5,755 nucleotides of DNA from Phycisphaerae bacterium (GTDB lineage Bacteria > Planctomycetota > Phycisphaerae > Tepidisphaerales > Tepidisphaeraceae), in the NCBI GenBank assembly GCA_014380825.1, contig JACMJD010000668.1, positions 1-5,755 on the forward strand. Direction: 5' to 3'. The notes under the pieces were generated by a model, which was not told the DNA's origin, did no database searches, and saw only the letters and a list, made by a program, of their open reading frames with translations. Both the position numbers and the translations under genes were made by a program. Positions 1 through 5,166 of the stretch are shown piece after piece (the stretch's first letter is position 1; each line of letters starts with the position of its first letter).

Positions 1-45
1 TATCGTTTGGTATGTCAAGTGCATAGTTCCGGACAGAGGAGATCG

Positions 46-103
46 GTGTAGCCCGCGAGCTTGCTCGCCGTGGTTTGACGGCGAGCAAGCTCGCCGGCTA
101 CAC
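46..103. repeat. Long inverted repeat (REP-like hairpin) past the parB stop
   Basis: Two 25-base arms (46-70 and 79-103) are reverse complements with a single mismatch and are separated by an 8-base loop (TGGTTTGA). Each arm also holds its own smaller palindrome, GCGAGC-TT-GCTCGC, so the element is an inverted pair of palindromic units. That layout resembles paired REP elements seen in many bacterial intergenic regions. It begins about 31 bases past the parB stop codon. It could stop or stabilise the parB transcript, but neither strand has a T-run after the stem, so it is not a standard intrinsic terminator. Confidence 0.8.
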
Positions 104-134
104 GAAACAGTTGCTTGTGCGAACGATGCAACCC

Positions 135-1157
135 TTAATCCGCTGAGATTCCCAAGCGAGCGAGCAACCCATCGAACTGGTCGAGCGATGCGTAATGCAC
201 AATCAGCTTGCCATGCCCCTTCTTCGCTGACGTCTTGAGCTGGACGCGCATGCCGAGCTGTCGCGCCAGCGATCGCTCCAAGTCCTGGATATGTGCCGAA
301 GGAGTACCAGGCGACGTCGGGCTCTTGTCAGGCGTTGCCGTCTCAACTGGACCGGCGGCAATCAGGCGCTCCAGATTTCGGACGGACAGGTCTTGGCTCT
401 CGACGAGATGCGCCAGGCGTTCCTGCTCGACCGTATCGTCGATGCCCGCCAACAGCTTGGCGTGGCCGAGAGTGAGCTGCTCATCGCGGAGCATCTGTCG
501 GACAGGGTCGGACAGGTCCAACAGCCGGAGATAGTTGGCGACGCTGCTACGGTCTTCGCCCAGGCGGTTGGCGAGTTCCGCCTGGGTCAGACCAAGTTGG
601 TCGATCAGTGCTCGGTAACTTTGGGCTCGATCCAGCGGATTCAGGTCTTCCCGCTGGATGTTCTCGACCAGCGCCATCTGGGCCTGCTCGAAGCTGTTTA
701 CGTCGCGAATGATGGCGGGGATGGTCGTCATGTTCGCGAACTTGGCCGCGCGCCAGCGGCGTTCACCGGCGATCAGTTCGTAGCCATCGCCCCGCTTACG
801 CACGACGATTGGCTGGATCACACCCGTGCTCTTCAGGCTGGCGGCGAGTTCCGCGACCTTGGCTTCATCGATTTGTTTTCGCGGCTGGTGCGGATTAGGC
901 TGAATCGACTCGACGGCAAGTTCAATGGGCTGCCCAGTTTGTGGCGATACCGGCACCAAAACGGGTTCGTTTTTCATTTTTGGTGGGACGACCGCCGGTG
1001 GCGGTGCAACCGTTCTCGAACCCGAGCCAACTCCAAGGTCCAACGGTTTAACAGCCGGACCCGGAAGGGCCGGTATTTCGACCTCAACCGGGGCGGACGA
1101 CACCGAAATCAAACTACTAAGCCCTCGACCCAACCGTGATTTTTGAAGTTTCGACAC
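135..1157 (-). CDS. parB: ParB/Spo0J chromosome partitioning protein
   Basis: This encodes a 340-residue ParB protein, a CTP-dependent DNA clamp that loads at parS sites and spreads to organise and segregate the origin region. The N-terminus (KSRLGRGLSSLI, about 6-17) matches the short ParA-interacting segment of chromosomal ParBs. A Pro/Val-rich linker follows (20-75). The ParB/sulfiredoxin-like domain spans about 78-175 and holds the CTP-binding GERRWRA box (131-137) and ENIQRED (165-171). A helix-turn-helix lies near 190-212 (TQAELANRLGEDRSSVANYL). A Thr/Pro linker (270-287) leads to the C-terminal dimerisation domain (288-340). I chose the GTG start at 1157 because AAAGGAG lies four bases before it and the protein then begins as family members do. 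An ATG at 1238 would run translation through parS. No parA is adjacent on this strand: the next gene upstream is divergent. Confidence 0.95.
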   Translation of the reverse strand: MSKLQKSRLGRGLSSLISVSSAPVEVEIPALPGPAVKPLDLGVGSGSRTVAPPPAVVPPKMKNEPVLVPVSPQTGQPIELAVESIQPNPHQPRKQIDEAKVAELAASLKSTGVIQPIVVRKRGDGYELIAGERRWRAAKFANMTTIPAIIRDVNSFEQAQMALVENIQREDLNPLDRAQSYRALIDQLGLTQAELANRLGEDRSSVANYLRLLDLSDPVRQMLRDEQLTLGHAKLLAGIDDTVEQERLAHLVESQDLSVRNLERLIAAGPVETATPDKSPTSPGTPSAHIQDLERSLARQLGMRVQLKTSAKKGHGKLIVHYASLDQFDGLLARLGISAD

Positions 1158-1161
1158 GGGA

Positions 1162-1168
1162 CTCCTTT
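1162..1168 (-). promoter_or_regulatory. Ribosome binding site of parB
   Basis: On the minus strand AAAGGAG precedes the GTG at 1157 with a four-base spacer. It decides the start in favour of GTG over the upstream in-frame ATG at 1238. Confidence 0.75.
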
Positions 1169-1183
1169 CCCAAGAGGGGATTG

Positions 1184-1199
1184 CGTTCCACGTGGAACA
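1184..1199. promoter_or_regulatory. parS centromere-like site
   Basis: The 16-mer CGTTCCACGTGGAACA contains a perfect 14-bp palindrome (1185-1198) centred on CACGTG. It matches the bacterial parS consensus of the TGTTCCACGTGGAACA type at 15 of 16 positions. It lies 26 bp upstream of the parB start, close to the expected transcription start. It is therefore both a likely ParB loading site and a likely place for ParB to repress its own gene. parS sites usually cluster near the replication origin, so the locus is probably origin-proximal (inference). Confidence 0.92.
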
Positions 1200-1209
1200 T
1201 GTGTGCCAA

Positions 1210-1238
1210 ACCATAACGACCTGACCGAAATGGTTCAA
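1210..1238 (-). promoter_or_regulatory. Candidate parB promoter
   Basis: On the minus strand TTGAAC (1238-1233) and TATGGT (1215-1210) are separated by exactly 17 bases. Each matches four of six positions of the sigma-70 boxes. The predicted transcript start near 1203 would put parS within the first bases of the leader. Hexamers of this quality also occur by chance, so this is a candidate only. Confidence 0.35.
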
Positions 1239-1386
1239 CAGGCATCCGAGTCGCTAAGATGCGAAATCATAGTTAGCATTTGATAACTTTTCTATCGGAT
1301 TGCGGACCCACCGAGCGGCGGATGGAAGGGCGAGCGCGAGGGGGTGCCGGTCCATGGGGCGCATCGTCCGATAATGCCTCACGCGA

Positions 1387-1405
1387 TGTCCGACTGTTGT
1401 CCGAC
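1387..1405 (+). promoter_or_regulatory. Tandem TGTCCGAC repeat, possible operator
   Basis: Two exact copies of TGTCCGAC (1387-1394 and 1398-1405) repeat with an 11-base period, about one helical turn. They lie 34-52 bases upstream of the helix-turn-helix gene, in the spacer shared with parB. A third, inverted copy (GTCGGACA, 1441-1448) overlaps that gene's start codon. A near-copy, CGTCCGAT, lies at 1365-1372. The phasing suggests a protein-binding site, possibly for the product of the adjacent gene (inference). Confidence 0.4.
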
Positions 1406-1425
1406 AATTGAATACATGCTCTTTC

Positions 1426-1432
1426 ACGGAGG
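1426..1432 (+). promoter_or_regulatory. Ribosome binding site of the helix-turn-helix gene
   Basis: ACGGAGG stands six bases before the ATG at 1439. It is one of only two clear Shine-Dalgarno sequences in the window and fixes this start. Confidence 0.7.
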
Positions 1433-1438
1433 ATTCGC

Positions 1439-2095
1439 ATGTCGGACACTTGGATGACACTTGCCGCGGCGGCCGCGGCTCTCAATGTTCACCCGCGGAC
1501 GATCGAGCGACGCATCGCCAGCGGGAAGATTCGGAGCCGCCGGACAGATGACGGACAGATTCTGTTGCTCGTCGATGTACCCGACATTCAGCCGCTTCAA
1601 TCCGATGCGCTGGAGACGGTGAAAGAGCTGGCCCAGGATCAGGTGAGCCTCGCAACCGGCAGCGCGTCCGCCATTGTCCGACTCGCGCAATCCGATGCCC
1701 AGCGCGCCCGTGGCGAGCTGGAGCTTGTCCGACAGAAGGTCGGGCACGTCCGACGCAGCGCACGAACGGCTTGGATCACGGTCGCATCGATGGCGGCCAT
1801 CGTGTGCGTGGCGGTGGGGTGGACAACATTTCAGATCACCAAGTCGCGCACGCAGATTGAAGCGATGAATCAAACATCGCAGCGGATCGAATCTGAAGCC
1901 AAGCAACTTCTCGTCGAGCGCGACAATGCCCGCCAAGACGCCGACCGCGCCCGACTCGCGGGCGCCGAAGCGAGCGGACGCCTGGCGGCCTATCAGGAAC
2001 ATGCACAGCTTGCCGCGAAGCAGTCCGACATTCGCCCGACCACCCGGCCGGCGAGCCTCATGCAAAAGATCGCAAACGCGATGGCCGGGGAGTGA
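1439..2095 (+). CDS. Membrane-anchored helix-turn-helix protein with coiled coils, function unknown
   Basis: This is a 218-residue protein that I do not recognise as a named family. Residues 5-43 (MTLAAAAAALNVHPRTIERR onward) look like an excisionase/MerR-type helix-turn-helix of the HTH_17 kind, with a basic wing (IRSRRTDDG, 31-39). Residues 55-105 are charged and helix-prone, rich in Glu, Gln and Ala. A single hydrophobic segment follows (about 111-131, WITVASMAAIVCVAVGW). Arginines at 105, 106 and 109 just before it predict the N-terminus inside the cell. Residues 135-195 form a second coiled-coil-like stretch outside the membrane, and the tail is Pro/Thr-containing. The protein could therefore bind DNA while anchored in the membrane. 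It is divergent from parB across the spacer with parS, so a role in tethering or regulating the origin region is possible but unproven. A membrane-bound transcription regulator is the plain alternative. Confidence 0.85.
   Translation: MSDTWMTLAAAAAALNVHPRTIERRIASGKIRSRRTDDGQILLLVDVPDIQPLQSDALETVKELAQDQVSLATGSASAIVRLAQSDAQRARGELELVRQKVGHVRRSARTAWITVASMAAIVCVAVGWTTFQITKSRTQIEAMNQTSQRIESEAKQLLVERDNARQDADRARLAGAEASGRLAAYQEHAQLAAKQSDIRPTTRPASLMQKIANAMAGE
1541..1560 (+). repeat. Short direct repeat CGGACAGAT
   Basis: CGGACAGAT occurs at 1541-1549 and 1552-1560 with an 11-base period, inside the wing-coding part of the helix-turn-helix gene. It is related to the GTCGGACA octamer found around this locus. 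Confidence 0.5.
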
Positions 2096-2132
2096 GTGCG
2101 GGACAACCGTCGGACAGTGGTCGTCGGCGCGG

Positions 2133-2223
2133 AAATGACCAATGACCAAACCAGAATGGCCAATCAAGTTCCAATGACCAAGTTCCAATTAGTCATTCGT
2201 CTTTGGACATTCATTGATCATTT
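2133..2223. repeat. Imperfect inverted repeat of AATGACCAA-like units
   Basis: The 172-base spacer before nuoD is mostly this AT-richer element. The left arm (from AAATGACCAATGACC, 2133) pairs imperfectly with the right arm ending at 2223, whose complement begins AAATGATCAATGA. In the middle CAAGTTCCAAT is repeated directly (2165-2175 and 2179-2189, period 14). Variants AATGACCAA and AATGGCCAA recur within the left arm. Its composition differs from the flanking genes. It resembles a short, probably multi-copy intergenic repeat with no coding content, perhaps a MITE-like or degenerate palindromic element. Confidence 0.6.
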
Positions 2224-2254
2224 CCGCCGCGCTCGCACAGCGCGCCCGCGTCGC

Positions 2255-2260
2255 TATAAT
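2255..2260 (+). promoter_or_regulatory. nuoD promoter -10 box, probably leaderless
   Basis: A perfect TATAAT ends seven bases before the ATG at 2268, so transcription would start at or next to the A of the ATG. No Shine-Dalgarno sequence precedes that ATG. No good -35 hexamer is visible 16-18 bases upstream, where the sequence is GC-rich. Confidence 0.6.
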
Positions 2261-2267
2261 CGCGGGC

Positions 2268-3542
2268 ATGCCTTACACGCTATCCGAGGCGTCGCCGGAA
2301 CTGTTGCCGCCTAGTGAGAACGGCTCGGAATCGGGCAATCGCTGGACGCTGAACTTCGGCCCGCAGCACCCGGCCACGCATACGACGCTGCGGCTGGTGC
2401 TTGAATTGGACGGCGAGCGCATCGTCCGATGCACGCCGCACATCGGCTACCTGCACAGCGGCTTCGAAAAGCTCGGCGAACACCTCAATTACAACCAGTA
2501 CGTGACGATCGTCGATCGCATGGATTATTCCGCGCCGATCTACAATGAGCTGGCCTGGCACGCGGCCACCGAAAAACTGATGGGCATCGAGCTCACGCCA
2601 CGCTGTAAAGCGCTGCGCACGATCGCCGGCGAGCTGGGTCGAATCCAATCGCACCTGCTGTGCGTCGGCGCGGCGGGTCTGGATCTCGGTGCGTTCACCG
2701 CATTTCTCTACGGCTTCAACGAACGCGAAGTCATCTACGACATCTTCGAATTCATGACCGGCCAGCGCTTCCACACCAGTTGGACGCGCGTGGGCGGCCT
2801 GAACATGGATCTGCCGGATGAAGCCATCTTCAAAGTGATGGTCAATCGTTTCGTAAACGAACAACTGCCCAAAGCGATCGGCGACGTCGAGAAGCTGCTG
2901 AACAAGAACCGCATCTTCATCGATCGCACGAAGGGGGTTGGCTCGATCTCGAAAGAGGAGGCGATCGCCTGGAGCCTTAGCGGACCAATGGCCCGGGCAT
3001 CGGGCGTGATCCGAGATATCCGCAAAGATGAGCCGTACCTGTGTTTCGAAGACAACTGGGACGGCAAAGGCGCGAAGGCCGTCGATTTCAAAGTCCCGAT
3101 CATGAACACCGGCGACGTGCTGGCGCGGTATCTGGTGCGGCTCGAAGAGATCAAGCAATCAATGCACATCATCCGCCAACTGATCAACACTCTGCCCGGC
3201 GGGCCGGTGAACGTGTCGCCGGAAGGTAAAGAAGTCCTTCCGCCAAAGGAACAGGTCTATTCGAGCATCGAAGGCTTGATCCAGCACTTCGAGCTGATCA
3301 TGACAAACCGAGGCTTCGAAGCCCCAAGAGGCGAAGTCTACGACTGCATCGAAAGCGCCAACGGCGAGCTTGGATATTACATCGTGTCCGCCGGCGAAAG
3401 CGTCCCTTGGCGCGTGCGAACGAGGCCGTGCAGCTTCATCAATTATCAGTGCTTTGGGAAGCTAATCGAAGGGCACATGATCAGCGACGTGGTGGCGGTG
3501 CTTGGGAGCATCAACGTTATAGCCGCCGAGTTGGATCGCTAG
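2268..3542 (+). CDS. nuoD: NADH-quinone oxidoreductase subunit D (NuoD)
   Basis: This 424-residue protein is the 49-kDa-type subunit of respiratory complex I. It forms the quinone-binding pocket together with NuoB at the membrane interface. Family hallmarks run the whole length: NFGPQHPATHTTLRLVLELD (29-48), PHIGYLHSGFEKLGE (57-71), VDRMDYSAP (82-90), LDLGAFT (138-144) and TSWTRVGGLNMDLP (170-183). Further hallmarks are GPMARASGVIRDIRKDEPY (239-257), GDVLARYLVRLEEIKQS (282-298) and PRGEVYDCIESANGELGYY (353-371). The C-terminal signature is DVVAVLGSINVIAAELDR (407-424). The family usually has GS-x-D where this protein has GSIN, and D-R-Y where it has A-R-Y (286-288). The histidines of HPATH and the tyrosine of MDY, placed at the quinone site in homologues, are present. 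I chose the ATG at 2268 because homology starts after it and TATAAT lies just upstream; an ATG at 2214 would add 18 unconserved residues. It is a stand-alone NuoD, not fused to NuoC. Confidence 0.96.
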   Translation: MPYTLSEASPELLPPSENGSESGNRWTLNFGPQHPATHTTLRLVLELDGERIVRCTPHIGYLHSGFEKLGEHLNYNQYVTIVDRMDYSAPIYNELAWHAATEKLMGIELTPRCKALRTIAGELGRIQSHLLCVGAAGLDLGAFTAFLYGFNEREVIYDIFEFMTGQRFHTSWTRVGGLNMDLPDEAIFKVMVNRFVNEQLPKAIGDVEKLLNKNRIFIDRTKGVGSISKEEAIAWSLSGPMARASGVIRDIRKDEPYLCFEDNWDGKGAKAVDFKVPIMNTGDVLARYLVRLEEIKQSMHIIRQLINTLPGGPVNVSPEGKEVLPPKEQVYSSIEGLIQHFELIMTNRGFEAPRGEVYDCIESANGELGYYIVSAGESVPWRVRTRPCSFINYQCFGKLIEGHMISDVVAVLGSINVIAAELDR

Positions 3543-3548
3543 TTACCG

Positions 3549-3585
3549 TCTTACGAATTGTAAGAAACCGCTCAGTCGGTAAGAT
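3549..3585 (+). promoter_or_regulatory. Candidate promoter/operator of the toxin-antitoxin pair
   Basis: In the 54-base gap after nuoD, TCTTAC and GTAAGA form an inverted repeat with a five-base centre (3549-3565). Another GTAAGA follows at 3579-3584, and TTACCG (3543-3548) pairs with CGGTAA (3577-3582). A weak promoter, TTGTAA (3558-3563) and TAAGAT (3580-3585) with a 16-base spacer, overlaps these repeats. This layout is what an autorepressed AbrB-type antitoxin operon would need. No Shine-Dalgarno sequence precedes the vapB ATG. Confidence 0.4.
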
Positions 3586-3596
3586 AGACTTAATAT

Positions 3597-3845
3597 ATGG
3601 CTTCTGCGACATTGACATCTAAGTGGCAGATGGTGATCCCAAAGCCTGTCCGGGAGCATCTGGGTGTGCAGCCGGGAGACCAGCTCGAATTCGTCATCCA
3701 GGGTAACGGGCAGGTCGTAGTGAGAACGTCGGTGTTGGATGTGCGTCAGTTGAAGGGCGCATTGGTGCGGCCCGGCCGAAAGCCGGTGAGCATTCAGCGA
3801 ATGAACCAGGCCATTCGACGTCGCGCAAAGAGGTCGGCGGCGTGA
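3597..3845 (+). CDS. vapB: AbrB/SpoVT-type antitoxin (VapB-like)
   Basis: This 82-residue protein has a swapped-hairpin AbrB DNA-binding domain in its first half: TLTSKWQMVIPKPVREHLGV (5-24) followed by QPGDQLEFVIQGNGQVVVR (25-43). This is the usual antitoxin pattern of S-K-x-Q-x-x-I-P-K-x-x-R-E then G-D-x-L. The C-terminal half (44-82) is basic (RRRAKRSAA at the end) and should hold the toxin-binding segment. As an antitoxin it would neutralise the PIN ribonuclease encoded next and repress its own promoter. The ATG at 3597 lacks a Shine-Dalgarno sequence and is close to a weak -10 box. The stop overlaps the vapC start by four bases (GTGA), so the two are translationally coupled. The pair sits between nuoD and nuoE and looks inserted. 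Confidence 0.88.
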   Translation: MASATLTSKWQMVIPKPVREHLGVQPGDQLEFVIQGNGQVVVRTSVLDVRQLKGALVRPGRKPVSIQRMNQAIRRRAKRSAA

Positions 3846-4237
3846 TCGGCTTGGACACCAACGTGCTCGTTCGCTTTCTCACGCAGGATGATCCGGCACA
3901 GTCGCGCAAGGCGGCGCACACAATCGAGTCGACCGCGACCTCCAGTGGCGCGCTGTTTCTCAGCAACATCGTGCTCTGCGAACTGGTTTGGGTCTTGGAA
4001 GATGCTTATGGACACACGCAGACGGACATTGCAGAGATCCTCGAGCGCGTGCTGCGAACCGGCCAGTTCGGATTCGAAGACCGGGCGGTCCTGTGGCAGA
4101 CGCTGGCAGATTATCAGCAGGGTAAAGGGGACTTCTCTGACTATCTGCTTGGTCGCATCGCGCAGCATGCTGGATGCTCGCACACGGTGACGTTCGATCG
4201 CGCGTTGAAGAACAACCGACTTTTCAAGCTCTTGTAA
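3842..4237 (+). CDS. vapC: PIN-domain ribonuclease toxin (VapC-like)
   Basis: This 131-residue PIN-domain protein has the usual VapC size. The Mg-binding acidic set is complete: D5 in GLDTNVLVRF, E47 in SNIVLCELVW, D97 and D100 in GDFSDYLLGRIA, and D119 in VTFDRAL. It is therefore predicted to be an active endoribonuclease, typically acting on tRNA or rRNA in this family, though the target cannot be read from the sequence. The start is GTG (3842), inside the vapB stop region. Its TAA ends eight bases before the nuoE ATG, so toxin and respiratory subunit are very probably on the same message. No frameshift or missing catalytic residue is visible. The paired AbrB gene fixes the toxin-antitoxin reading. 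Confidence 0.93.
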   Translation: MIGLDTNVLVRFLTQDDPAQSRKAAHTIESTATSSGALFLSNIVLCELVWVLEDAYGHTQTDIAEILERVLRTGQFGFEDRAVLWQTLADYQQGKGDFSDYLLGRIAQHAGCSHTVTFDRALKNNRLFKLL

Positions 4238-4245
4238 CTGGTGCA

Positions 4246-4845
4246 ATGATGGCATGGTTAGCTGAAGATCGTCGTGCGGCACTCACCGCAGCGGGGGAGT
4301 CGCTTCTCACGGACGAGATGAAAAAGCATCTCACCGAGAAGTATTTCCCGCGCTACCCGACCAAACGCGCGGTCCTTCTTCCCGCGTTGCATCACGTGCA
4401 GCACACCTATGGGCACATCCCGATGCAGGCGATGGAGGAGCTGGCCAATTTCCTTGAAGTCGCGCCGTCTGAAGTGCTTGATACCGCGACGTTCTATGAA
4501 GAGTATTGGCTGAAGCCCAAGGGTAAATATCTCCTTCAGGTTTGCCGGTCGCTCTCATGTGAAATCTGCGCGTCCGGAGCGCTCACGCGGACGATCCAGG
4601 AGACACTAAAGATCGACATCGGTCAGACGACGAAAGATGGCCGATTCACGCTGGTCGAGCTGGAATGTCTGGGCGCCTGCGGCACCGCGCCGGTGGCGCT
4701 GGTGAACGAAGTGCTGCACGAAGAGCTCACGCCGGCGAAGTTGATGGATATCATTCAGAAGCTGCCGGAGGATCCGCATGATTACAAAGATCCGTCGGTG
4801 GATTGGGAAGAGCACGACAGTGAGGACGATGCAGTCGGTGGGTGA
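4246..4845 (+). CDS. nuoE: NADH-quinone oxidoreductase subunit E (NuoE), [2Fe-2S] subunit
   Basis: This is a 199-residue NuoE (24-kDa) subunit of the NADH-oxidising arm of complex I. It carries the N1a-type [2Fe-2S] cluster next to NuoF. The helical N-terminal half holds RAVLLPALHHVQHTYGHIP (41-59) and EVLDTATFYEEYWLKPKGKY (76-95). The thioredoxin-fold half supplies four cysteines: C100 and C105 (VCRSLSCEICASG), C141 and C145 (ECLGACGTAPV). The C-terminal tail (175-199) is acidic and variable. The ATG at 4246, or the adjacent ATG at 4249, is preferred over an ATG at 4174, which would overlap vapC by 64 bases and add unconserved residues. No Shine-Dalgarno sequence is visible, and with only eight bases after the vapC stop, re-initiation after the toxin gene is plausible. 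Confidence 0.95.
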   Translation: MMAWLAEDRRAALTAAGESLLTDEMKKHLTEKYFPRYPTKRAVLLPALHHVQHTYGHIPMQAMEELANFLEVAPSEVLDTATFYEEYWLKPKGKYLLQVCRSLSCEICASGALTRTIQETLKIDIGQTTKDGRFTLVELECLGACGTAPVALVNEVLHEELTPAKLMDIIQKLPEDPHDYKDPSVDWEEHDSEDDAVGG

Positions 4846-5122
4846 AAAGATCGTGATCAACCTCAACCCGCCCAAGCCCGCCAGCGACGATTGCCTGCCG
4901 CACGCGGCCATGACGCTGGGCTCGGTTCGCGGCGGCAGCACGCATCCGCGCGAGACGCTCGTGCATCGGCTGGTCATTCAGGAACAACCCAGCGGGTACT
5001 GGATCATGAACCGCATGGACGACGCGGGTGGTTTCGTCGGTGACACCGCGCATCCGTCAAAAGAAGATGCGCTGCTCAGCGCAAAGCGTGAATTCGGAAT
5101 CGAGATCGAAACCCCATCGTAG
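4829..5122 (+). CDS. Small protein of unknown function in the nuo operon
   Basis: This 97-residue, probably soluble protein has no membrane segment, no signal peptide and no motif I recognise. It starts MQSVGEKIVINLNPPKP and has an aromatic/glycine core, SGYWIMNRMDDAGGFVGDTA. A helix-like end follows (KEDALLSAKREFGIEIE). The ATG at 4829 overlaps the end of nuoE by 17 bases, with GAGG three bases before it. An in-frame GTG at 4838 is an alternative, and an ATG at 4778 would lie deep inside nuoE. Tight overlap with nuoE and position before nuoF suggest a role linked to complex I, for example assembly or an accessory subunit, but that rests on context alone. Confidence 0.72.
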   Translation: MQSVGEKIVINLNPPKPASDDCLPHAAMTLGSVRGGSTHPRETLVHRLVIQEQPSGYWIMNRMDDAGGFVGDTAHPSKEDALLSAKREFGIEIETPS

Positions 5123-5166
5123 CCATGAACGCAAGTTCGTGGACGCGATCAGCAGTAAAGAGTTGT

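Noticed and set aside
46..103. Intrinsic terminator for parB
   Set aside because: The stem is strong but neither strand has a run of T after it; kept as a repeat only.
291..1139. Long rightward reading frame of 282 codons opposite parB
   Set aside because: It is the antisense shadow of a clear ParB gene; its protein is Arg/Trp-rich with no domain pattern, and long antisense frames are expected at this GC content.
1158..1238. Longer ParB starting at ATG 1238
   Set aside because: The extra 27 residues would be encoded across parS and the ribosome binding site, look unlike ParB N-termini, and lack their own Shine-Dalgarno sequence.
1261..1438. DnaA boxes or a replication origin in the parB/helix-turn-helix spacer
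   Set aside because: The presence of parS prompted a look, but no TTATCCACA-like boxes or clear AT-rich unwinding tract were found.
1387..1560. CRISPR array suggested by repeated CGGACA words
   Set aside because: The repeats are only 8-9 bases, irregularly spaced, in both orientations and partly inside a coding region.
1424..2188. 254-codon leftward frame opposite the helix-turn-helix gene
   Set aside because: Its translation is His/Arg/Cys-rich with no domain; the rightward gene has a good ribosome binding site and a coherent domain layout.
2280..3158. 292-codon leftward frame inside nuoD
   Set aside because: Antisense shadow of a strongly conserved gene, with no recognisable domain.
4174..4245. 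Upstream ATG start for nuoE
   Set aside because: It would overlap vapC by 64 bases and add residues that are an out-of-frame reading of the toxin's conserved C-terminus.
4606..5053. Leftward frames across nuoE and the first small gene
   Set aside because: No family features, no ribosome binding site, and they oppose a tightly packed rightward operon.
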